A DNA stretch of 64,000 bases from Yersinia vastinensis (lineage in GTDB: Bacteria; Pseudomonadota; Gammaproteobacteria; Enterobacterales; Enterobacteriaceae): assembly GCF_902726565.1 (NCBI RefSeq), contig NZ_CACVAF010000002.1:248001-312000 (forward strand), read 5' to 3'. This document shows, piece by piece, positions 57,039 through 64,000 of this stretch. A program made the position numbers and the translations under genes. The notes under the pieces are model-generated. The model was not told the origin of the DNA. It saw only the letters and a list, made by a program, of their open reading frames with translations, and made no database searches. Each line of letters opens with the position of its first letter. Positions within the stretch are counted from its first letter, which is position 1.

Positions 57039-57620
57039 ATGGTCAAGTCTCAACCTATTATGAGATATATTCTGCGGGTCATTCCTGCGGTTGCAGCAGC
57101 GGTCATGTTATCCGCGTGTACTACACCACAGACTTCGAACTTAAATACGCAAACTGAGATGCGTGCAGTTAATGACAAAGATGGGCTTTTACTGCAAGCC
57201 TCTCAGGATGAATTCGAAGCGATGGTGCGCAACGTTGACGTCAAGTCGAAAATTTTAGAACAGTATGCAGGGTGGAAAGGGGTTCGTTATCGTTTAGGCG
57301 GTAGCACCAAACGCGGTATTGATTGTTCCGCATTTGTACAAACGACTTTCCGTGAACAATTTGGAATGGATTTGCCACGCTCAACATCTGAGCAGCAGGA
57401 TCTTGGCAAGAAAATCCAACGTACCAAGTTGCGCCCCGGCGATTTAGTGCTGTTCAGAGCTGGTTCGACAGGTCGCCATGTGGGTATCTATCTAGGTAAC
57501 GATAAATTTGTTCATGCTTCGACCAGCGTCGGCGTGACAATATCGAGCCTAAATGAAGATTATTGGAATAAGCGTTATCGCGATGGGCGCCGAGTGCTAA
57601 GTAGCGGTTCGCGCAGCTAG
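57039..57620 (+). CDS. mepS: Murein DD-endopeptidase MepS (Spr) lipoprotein
   Basis: Cleaves D-Ala-mDAP crosslinks of peptidoglycan so that new strands can be inserted. It is an outer-membrane lipoprotein. The 193-residue protein has the lipobox LSAC with C27. The NlpC/P60 domain (about 70-190) has catalytic C96 in GIDCSAF, H147 in GRHVGIY and H159 in KFVHAST. In E. coli it is degraded by Prc with NlpI. Confidence 0.95.
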   Translation: MVKSQPIMRYILRVIPAVAAAVMLSACTTPQTSNLNTQTEMRAVNDKDGLLLQASQDEFEAMVRNVDVKSKILEQYAGWKGVRYRLGGSTKRGIDCSAFVQTTFREQFGMDLPRSTSEQQDLGKKIQRTKLRPGDLVLFRAGSTGRHVGIYLGNDKFVHASTSVGVTISSLNEDYWNKRYRDGRRVLSSGSRS

Positions 57621-58127
57621 CAGATTTTTATTCCTGTTGTCCGAGATACCAAACGAAACGATGAAACGCTACCTTCTGGTGGCGTTTTTTATTATTTATA
57701 CGTCTCTAACCGATTTTGGGTAGGCCTTCCTTTCTAACCCCTTTTCCTGTTTGATTGTAGGAAATGTCCTTTTTTTTTAAGAACCGCGAAATTCAAGAAT
57801 TTTCTGTGTAAAATTCGCTCCGCTTAACCGAGATTTTTCTGGTACTAAGGCATATTAACCAACGATTCTCCTTTCGAAAATTAAGTCGATTAGGTTAATA
57901 AGCTGAAAGTTTGTTTTACTGATATATCCCTAAAATACATCGGTACAAATTAAGTCTGCTTGTTTTACGTATTTGATGCATTTAGAGAGCATGTTTTCTT
58001 TATATTGGATGAAATTCAAATCGATAAGCTTATTAATACCAATAATACTCCCTAGCAAACCGGTAGCGCTGCGCTACTAACTTACTTATACTCATTACAC
58101 TTTTATCATGCTGAGGGGCGACGTAAC
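57621..58127. other. Intergenic region between mepS and pdeN
   Basis: It contains the mepS terminator at 57664-57690 and about 430 bases of AT-rich DNA before pdeN. I saw no convincing gene, operator or small RNA. Confidence 0.4.
57664..57690 (+). terminator. Terminator of mepS
   Basis: AAACGCTACC pairs with GGTGGCGTTT around TTCT, followed by T-run 57685-57690. Confidence 0.88.
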
Positions 58128-59690
58128 ATGAGTTCAAACAGTGCGTTCTCCCGCAATATTCTATCCCGTCGTCATCTTGTAAAAAAAAGTGTCATCCTCG
58201 CACTCTGCTTCTTTATTTGTTTCGTTATTATTACGTTGTCATTACTTTATCGCAGTAGCGAACGAAAATTAACAACACAAAGCGATCATATTATCTCTTA
58301 TTCGTCCCAGTTCCTTAATGAACTGACGACAACCATGTCTCAGCTTATCCCGCTGAGTACAAAAACATGTGAACAAGCCAGCTCTGCATTACATTATCGG
58401 GCCGCCTTTACTAATGGTGTTAGAGCCTTTTTATTGGTTCGTGATGACATCACTTATTGTTCTTCAGCTACGGGTGACATGCACATTCCTGTCAATGCGT
58501 TATACCCCAAAATTAATGTATCCCAGCCTTTGGATTTTAAAATCCAGCAAGGGACGCCTATGATGCCAAGTAAACCGGCAATTGGCGTATGGCTTCGTGA
58601 AGCCGGTCGTGGTAACTCCGGAGTATTGGCAACACTGGAATTAACATTACATCCTTATTTATTATTAAATTACGCTGAAAACCAAGTTAACGATTTAGCG
58701 ATTGTGATTGATGATTTGGCCGTAACCACTCTTGACTCTAAAGTCATCCCCGTTAGCCAGCTACCCACCAAGGCTTCGCGTGAAGTGCAATTACCCGGTT
58801 ACCCAATTAAAATATTGATTTATCACTCCAGCCTCACAGCGGATGATATTCGCATGACCCTATTAGGCGGACTGTTACTTTCAGGTTTGGTGGGGATACT
58901 GGCATATTATATTTTGATTGCCAGTCAAAGTGCTGAAGCTGAAATTTTACGCGGTATTCGGCGTGGTGAATTCTTTGTGGAGTATCAACCGGCATTTAGC
59001 TCACAGGATCGTTCATTACGTGGCTTGGAGGCATTGATCCGGTGGAAGCACCCCATTGAAGGGCGAATCTCCCCTGATCTTTTTATTCCCTATGCTGAAG
59101 CTCAACATTTGATTCAACCACTAACCCGGCATTTATTTGAGTTAATCATCAAAGACAGTAAATTAATAGAAAGTCATGTTTCTGTTGGAACAAAATTGGC
59201 CTTTAATATTTCACCTATTCACCTTGCTGATGATGACTTCCGTAAAGATGTCTCACACATGTTGAAGCAATTAAATACCGATATCTTTGCCCCTATATTT
59301 GAGATTACCGAGCGCGGTATGGTGGAAGAAGAATTGGCGATTAAGCAATTTGACTGGTTGCGTTCCCAAGGAATACAAATTGCTGTTGATGACTTTGGCA
59401 CGGGACACAGTGCGCTGATCTATTTAGAACGTTTTACTCTAGACTATATTAAAATTGATCGTGGTTTTGTCAGCACAATCGGTATTAATACTGTTGCGGC
59501 ACCGGTATTGGATGCAGTATTAATGCTAGCGCACAAACTCAATATTGAAACCGTTGCCGAAGGCGTCGAAACAGAACAACAACTCCAGTATTTAACACAG
59601 CATGGGGTTAACTTCTTACAGGGTTATTTACTTAGCAAGCCATTGTCTGTTGAGGATTTAATCGAGTTTTGTAAGAAAAAGAATTCGTAA
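58128..59690 (+). CDS. pdeN: Cyclic-di-GMP phosphodiesterase PdeN (Rtn)
   Basis: A 520-residue inner-membrane protein with an N-terminal helix (about 20-42), a periplasmic CSS-motif domain (CS-type segment TYCSSATG near 105), a second helix (about 245-265) and a cytosolic EAL domain (275-515). Catalytic motifs are GLEALIRW, ITERGM, DDFGTGHS and AEGVETEQQ, all intact, so it should hydrolyse c-di-GMP. It is known as Rtn in older literature and lies between mepS and yejA as in E. coli. Confidence 0.92.
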   Translation: MSSNSAFSRNILSRRHLVKKSVILALCFFICFVIITLSLLYRSSERKLTTQSDHIISYSSQFLNELTTTMSQLIPLSTKTCEQASSALHYRAAFTNGVRAFLLVRDDITYCSSATGDMHIPVNALYPKINVSQPLDFKIQQGTPMMPSKPAIGVWLREAGRGNSGVLATLELTLHPYLLLNYAENQVNDLAIVIDDLAVTTLDSKVIPVSQLPTKASREVQLPGYPIKILIYHSSLTADDIRMTLLGGLLLSGLVGILAYYILIASQSAEAEILRGIRRGEFFVEYQPAFSSQDRSLRGLEALIRWKHPIEGRISPDLFIPYAEAQHLIQPLTRHLFELIIKDSKLIESHVSVGTKLAFNISPIHLADDDFRKDVSHMLKQLNTDIFAPIFEITERGMVEEELAIKQFDWLRSQGIQIAVDDFGTGHSALIYLERFTLDYIKIDRGFVSTIGINTVAAPVLDAVLMLAHKLNIETVAEGVETEQQLQYLTQHGVNFLQGYLLSKPLSVEDLIEFCKKKNS

Positions 59691-59788
59691 CAAAAACGCG
59701 TCGCCTTAATGTTTGCTTTACCCCTGCAAACTGGTAATTTTATCTAAGAGTATGACTATCTGAATAACGGCAGGAGATAATCACCAAT

Positions 59789-61597
59789 ATGTTGTTACGC
59801 CTACTTGCTGCCTTGATGCTTGCAACCCTCAGTTTTGGCTTACAGGCCGAAACAATTAAAGAAGGCAGCTCTTTTGCCATCCTGGGCGAACCTAAATACT
59901 CATCAGATTTTAGCCATTTTGATTATGTTAATCCTGCGGCCCCTAAAGGCGGTAACATCACGCTGTCTGCTATTGGCACCTTTGATAACTTTAACCGTTA
60001 TGCATTGCGTGGTAACGCGGCCATACGTACTGAGCGGCTGTATGACTCGCTATTTACTACATCAGATGACGAGATTGGCAGCTATTACCCTTTAATTGCT
60101 GAATCAGCGCGTTTTGCTCCCGACTTTCACTGGATTGAAGTGGATATTAACCCCCGTGCACGTTTCCATGATGGTGCCCCAATTACTGCGCGGGATGTGG
60201 CGTTTACTTTCAATAAGTTTATGACGGAAGGCGTACCACAATTTCGTATTGTCTATAAAGGTGTACAAGTTAAAGCTATTTCTCGCCTAACTGTGCGTTT
60301 TGAATTCCCGGAACCTAATAAAGATAAAATGCTGGGCCTGTTTGGCTTACCTGTCATGCCCGAGCATTTTTGGAAAGACCATAAACTCAGTGACCCGTTG
60401 AGTAAACCACCTGTCAGCAGTGGTCCTTATCGTATTGGTAAATATAAAATGGGCCAGTTTATTACCTACGAACGAGTCAGAGATTATTGGGCAGCTAACT
60501 TGCCAGTCAATCGCGGCCAGTATAATTTTGATACCATTCGATATGATTACTATTTAGACGATAAAGTCGCACTGGAAGCTTTTAAAGCCGGTGCGTTCGA
60601 TTTCCGCGAAGAAACTTCGCCAAAAAGTTGGGCCACGCAATATGTGGGCGGTAACTTCGCAAAAAACTATATCGTCAAACAGGATATCCTCGATAATTCG
60701 GCGCAAAATACTCGCTGGTTAGCATTTAATGTCCAGCGCCCAATTTTTAGCGATCGGCGTGTCCGTGAAGCACTGACTCTGGCCTTTGACTTTGACTGGA
60801 TGAATAAAGCCTTTTATTTCAATAGTTATCAGCGCACAAATAGCTTCTTCCAGAATACTGAATATGCCGCAAAAGGTTATCCAGACAGCGCGGAATTAGC
60901 TTGGTTAGCCCCACTCAAAGGCAAAATACCGCCAGAAGTCTTCACGCAAATATATCAGCCACCACAAACTGACGGCAGTGGTGACTCGCGGGATAATCTA
61001 TTAAAAGCACGTGAATTACTGAGTGAAGCGGGTTGGGAAGTTAAAAATCAACGATTGGTTAACAGCGAAACCGGTAAACCTTTTGAGTTTGAATTGCTGT
61101 TACTTAGCGGCAGCAATTTCCAGTATGTCCAACCGTTCAAACATAATTTGCAGCGATTGGGTATCACCATGAATATCCGCGAGGTTGACAGCTCTCAATT
61201 TGTTAACCGCCTGCGTAGCCGGGATTACGATATGATCCCGACGGTTTACAGGGCCTTCCCTTACCCTAGCCCAGACTTACAAATCTTGTGGGGCTCGGCT
61301 TATATTGATTCCAGCTACAACGCACCGGGTATTAAAGATCCCGCGATTGATCACTTAATCGAACAGATTATTAAACATCAAGAACAGCCGGAGGCTTTAC
61401 AGTCTCTAGGCCGAGCGCTTGATCGCGTGTTGACCTGGAACTATTTGATGATTCCGATGTGGTACTCCAATCATGCCCGCTTTGCTTATTGGGATAAATT
61501 CTCAACGCCTGCGGAACGCCCCACTTATTCGCTAGGGTTTGATAGCTGGTGGTTTGATGTCAATAAGGCAGCTCGCCTGCCAGCAGAACGTCACTAG
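59789..61597 (+). CDS. yejA: Peptide ABC transporter binding protein YejA
   Basis: A 602-residue SBP family 5 periplasmic protein, collinear with E. coli YejA. The signal peptide ends after QA near 20. Family motifs include HFDYVNPAAPKGG near 45-57, NPRARFHDGAPITARDV near 118 and RWLAFNVQRPIFSDRRVREAL near 308. YejABEF imports peptides, including microcin C in E. coli. AGGAG precedes the ATG by 11 bases. Confidence 0.94.
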   Translation: MLLRLLAALMLATLSFGLQAETIKEGSSFAILGEPKYSSDFSHFDYVNPAAPKGGNITLSAIGTFDNFNRYALRGNAAIRTERLYDSLFTTSDDEIGSYYPLIAESARFAPDFHWIEVDINPRARFHDGAPITARDVAFTFNKFMTEGVPQFRIVYKGVQVKAISRLTVRFEFPEPNKDKMLGLFGLPVMPEHFWKDHKLSDPLSKPPVSSGPYRIGKYKMGQFITYERVRDYWAANLPVNRGQYNFDTIRYDYYLDDKVALEAFKAGAFDFREETSPKSWATQYVGGNFAKNYIVKQDILDNSAQNTRWLAFNVQRPIFSDRRVREALTLAFDFDWMNKAFYFNSYQRTNSFFQNTEYAAKGYPDSAELAWLAPLKGKIPPEVFTQIYQPPQTDGSGDSRDNLLKARELLSEAGWEVKNQRLVNSETGKPFEFELLLLSGSNFQYVQPFKHNLQRLGITMNIREVDSSQFVNRLRSRDYDMIPTVYRAFPYPSPDLQILWGSAYIDSSYNAPGIKDPAIDHLIEQIIKHQEQPEALQSLGRALDRVLTWNYLMIPMWYSNHARFAYWDKFSTPAERPTYSLGFDSWWFDVNKAARLPAERH

Positions 61598-61606
61598 GGG
61601 GCTGTT

Positions 61607-62707
61607 GTGGGCGCATATCTGTTACGACGGCTGTTGCTGGTCATTCCCACGTTGTGGGCGATTATTACTATTAACTTTTTTATTGTGCAAATCGCCCCTG
61701 GAGGCCCGGTTGATCAGGCCATCGCCAACATTGAACTGGGTCATTCCAGCAGTTATAGCACTGGTGGCGGTGATGCAGGCTTAGGAGGCGCAAAAGTTGG
61801 CCTAAATGCCGCACAAGTGGGTGATAGTAACTATCGCGGCTCACGCGGATTAGACCCGGAAGTCATTGCCGAAATTAAACAACGTTTTGGTTTCGACAAA
61901 CCGCTACATCAGCGCTATTTCGACATGCTATGGAGCTATGTGCGTTTTGATTTTGGTGACAGCCTGTTCCGCGGCGAATCTGTCATGTCATTAATTAAAC
62001 ATAGCCTACCGGTGTCTATCTCCCTCGGGCTATGGAGCACACTGATAATTTATATGGTCTCCATTCCGCTAGGAATCAAAAAAGCGGTCCGAAATGGTAC
62101 GGCATTTGATACTTGGAGCAGCACCTTAATTATTATTGGCTATGCCATCCCCTCTTTCTTGTTCGCTATTTTGCTGGTTGTACTGTTTTCGGGTGGCAGC
62201 TATTTCGATTTATTCCCACTGCGTGGACTGGTGTCTAGCAACTGGGACACACTGCCGTGGTATAGCAAGATAACGGACTATCTGTGGCATATCACCTTGC
62301 CGGTATTGGCGACAGTGATTGGTGGCTTCGCTACATTGACTATGCTGACTAAAAACTCATTCCTCGACGAAATACGCAAACAATATGTTGTCACTGCCCG
62401 CGCCAAAGGGCTGCCCGAAGAAAAAATTCTGTATCGTCATGTATTCCGTAATGCCATGTTGTTGGTGATAGCCGGTTTCCCTGCCACCTTTATCAGCATG
62501 TTCTTCACCGGTTCACTCCTGATAGAAGTGATGTTTTCGCTTAATGGCTTAGGATTGTTAGGTTATGACGCTACCTTGCAGCGCGACTATCCGGTGATGT
62601 TTGGCACCCTTTATATTTTCACTCTGATTGGTTTGTTGCTAAACATTCTCAGCGATATCACCTATACCCTGGTTGATCCACGGATTGATTTTGAGGGCCG
62701 CCAATAA
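61607..62707 (+). CDS. yejB: Peptide ABC transporter permease YejB
   Basis: A 366-residue DppB-type permease with six helices. It starts with GTG at 61607 after AGGGG. A large periplasmic stretch (about 35-105) between helix 1 and 2 is typical of YejB. The permease loop [20 protein letters not shown] lies near 255-275. It overlaps yejE by one base. Confidence 0.93.
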   Translation: MGAYLLRRLLLVIPTLWAIITINFFIVQIAPGGPVDQAIANIELGHSSSYSTGGGDAGLGGAKVGLNAAQVGDSNYRGSRGLDPEVIAEIKQRFGFDKPLHQRYFDMLWSYVRFDFGDSLFRGESVMSLIKHSLPVSISLGLWSTLIIYMVSIPLGIKKAVRNGTAFDTWSSTLIIIGYAIPSFLFAILLVVLFSGGSYFDLFPLRGLVSSNWDTLPWYSKITDYLWHITLPVLATVIGGFATLTMLTKNSFLDEIRKQYVVTARAKGLPEEKILYRHVFRNAMLLVIAGFPATFISMFFTGSLLIEVMFSLNGLGLLGYDATLQRDYPVMFGTLYIFTLIGLLLNILSDITYTLVDPRIDFEGRQ

Positions 62708-63732
62708 TGATACGGCTGAGTGCAATTAATCAGGCCCGATGGGCGCGATTTCGTCAAAACCGCCGTGGCTACTGGTCACTGTGGATTTTCCTGACACTGT
62801 TTATTATCAGTCTATTTGCCGAGTTTATCGCCAATGATAAACCACTGCTGGTGAACTATCAGGGGCGAATCTATATGCCCTTTATGACCAATTACAGCGA
62901 ATCAACCTTTGGCGGTATTTTAACCACGGCAGCCGATTACCAAGACCCTTATGTGCTGGCCAGAATTAAAGAAAATGGCTGGGCTATCTGGGCACCTATC
63001 CGTTTTAGCAATAACACCATTAATTTTGCCACTGATGTTCCCTTCCCCTCACCTCCCAGCCGCACCAATTTATTGGGTACGGACAGCACCGGCGGTGATG
63101 TGTTGGCTAAAGTCATTTATGGATTTCGTATCTCGCTGCTATTTGGCCTGACATTGACGCTATTTTCCAGTGTGATTGGGATTTGTGCCGGGGCAGTTCA
63201 AGGCTATTACGGCGGCCGGGTTGACCTGTGGGGCCAGCGCTTTATTGAAGTCTGGTCCGGTATGCCAACACTGTTTTTAGTGATTTTACTGTCCAGTATT
63301 GTGCAGCCAAATTTCTGGTGGTTATTGGCCATTACCGTAATATTCGGCTGGATGGGGTTAGTCGGTGTCGTTCGTGCAGAATTTTTGCGCACGCGAAATT
63401 ATGACTATATCCGCGCGGCGCGGGCCATGGGAGTGCGTGACCGAGTGATTATGTCACGTCATATGCTGCCTAACGCCATGGTCGCCACATTGACGTTTTT
63501 GCCTTTCATTCTATGTGGCTCAATCACCACCCTTACCTCACTCGATTTCCTCGGTTTTGGCCTACCAATGGGTTCTCCCTCACTAGGCGGACTGCTGCTG
63601 GAAGGTAAGAATAACCTTCAGGCGCCCTGGCTTGGGATCACTGCATTTTTGGTATTGGCCGTGCTGTTATCTCTGTTGATTTTTATCGGCGAAGCGGTAC
63701 GTGACGCCTTTGACCCAAGTAAGGTGTACTGA
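62707..63732 (+). CDS. yejE: Peptide ABC transporter permease YejE
   Basis: A 341-residue DppC-type permease. Six helices flank the loop YIRAARAMGVRDRVIMSRHML near 235-255. A periplasmic insertion (about 45-125) contains TNLLGTDSTGGDVLAKVIYG at its end. It overlaps the yejB stop by one base and is followed after one base by yejF. Confidence 0.93.
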   Translation: MIRLSAINQARWARFRQNRRGYWSLWIFLTLFIISLFAEFIANDKPLLVNYQGRIYMPFMTNYSESTFGGILTTAADYQDPYVLARIKENGWAIWAPIRFSNNTINFATDVPFPSPPSRTNLLGTDSTGGDVLAKVIYGFRISLLFGLTLTLFSSVIGICAGAVQGYYGGRVDLWGQRFIEVWSGMPTLFLVILLSSIVQPNFWWLLAITVIFGWMGLVGVVRAEFLRTRNYDYIRAARAMGVRDRVIMSRHMLPNAMVATLTFLPFILCGSITTLTSLDFLGFGLPMGSPSLGGLLLEGKNNLQAPWLGITAFLVLAVLLSLLIFIGEAVRDAFDPSKVY

Positions 63733-63733
63733 T

Positions 63734-64000
63734 ATGGCGACCTCCCCACTTCTGGATATTCAAAATCTCAGTGTTGCATTTCGCCAAGCCGGTGTTGATC
63801 GTCAAGTTGTCAGCGAACTGTCATTACAGATAGAAACCGGTGAAACACTGGCTTTGGTCGGGGAGTCCGGCTCTGGCAAGAGTGTCACAGCTCTGTCTAT
63901 TTTACGTCTACTGCCCTCGCCCCCCGTCGTTTACCCAACCGGCGATATTCTGTTTGCGGGAACATCATTGTTACACGCTGATGAACCAACATTACGCCGT
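63734..64000 (+). CDS. yejF: Peptide ABC transporter ATPase YejF (partial)
   Basis: The first 89 codons of the ATPase, running off the right edge. LLDIQNLSVAF near 6-16 is the ABC start and GESGSGKSV near 43-51 is the Walker A. In E. coli YejF has two ATPase domains in one chain. Only part of the first is seen here. Confidence 0.9.
   Translation, partial: MATSPLLDIQNLSVAFRQAGVDRQVVSELSLQIETGETLALVGESGSGKSVTALSILRLLPSPPVVYPTGDILFAGTSLLHADEPTLRR

Noticed and set aside
56948-57157. 69-codon frame overlapping mepS
   Set aside because: It overlaps the conserved mepS signal peptide in another frame and has no good start.
1-64000. CRISPR arrays, tRNA or rRNA genes, prophage or transposase genes
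   Set aside because: I saw no regularly spaced repeats, no cloverleaf-like conserved tRNA words, no rRNA segments and no integrase or transposase frames. The only mobile-type DNA is ERIC and the 522-bp element.

Overview
The window is ordinary enterobacterial chromosome and almost certainly from a Yersinia species. The evidence is the ERIC-type intergenic repeats, the Yersinia-type Yiu iron-uptake genes, the paired art, pot, fru and yej gene orders, and proteins close to but distinct from their E. coli orthologues. There is no phage, plasmid, tRNA, rRNA or CRISPR array. About 60 genes are supported, and most starts could be refined from Shine-Dalgarno sequences.

Left block (1 to about 32.2 kb) keeps the gene neighbourhood that E. 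coli has around ybjP-art-pot-ybjN-grxA-ybjL-rybB-ybjG-deoR-dacC-gstB. It encodes arginine uptake (artPIQM plus artJ), an rRNA methyltransferase (rlmC), putrescine uptake (potFGHI), glutaredoxin 1, a probable amino-acid exporter (aalT/ybjL), the sigma-E dependent sRNA RybB, two tandem PAP2 phosphatases, deoC with deoR, and serine uptake and deamination (sdaC-sdaB). Compared with E. coli, nfsA-rimK and ybjM are absent. deoC, sdaCB and a sulfur gene block are inserted. The sulfur block, between dacC and gstB, has a two-gene reverse-transsulfuration operon (cystathionine beta-synthase, cystathionine gamma-lyase). It faces a four-gene operon for a MetNIQ-type importer and an isopenicillin-N-synthase-like iron oxygenase.

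Middle junction (32.2 to 36.9 kb) holds a tandem ERIC pair and a Fur-type siderophore system (receptor yiuR, ATPase yiuC, permease yiuB). The expected binding-protein gene yiuA is not present.

Right block (36.9 to 64 kb) follows a different part of the E. coli map: lysP-yeiE-yeiH-nfo, fruBKA, yeiW, efpL, yeiQ/uxuB, yeiR, lpxT, mepS, rtn/pdeN, yejABEF. Additions are two small unknown proteins, a Nudix hydrolase, mtr, uxuA, uxuR and an orphan fimbrial-like protein.

Regulatory sites read directly from sequence include paired ArgR boxes before artJ, a sigma-E promoter for rybB, two DeoR palindromes before deoC, two Cra operators before fruB, a Fur box before yiuB and a TrpR operator before mtr. 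The most interesting items are a 522-bp non-coding element with 45-bp terminal inverted repeats between artM and artJ, the sulfur block, the yiu locus without yiuA, and a small cysteine-containing secreted protein.
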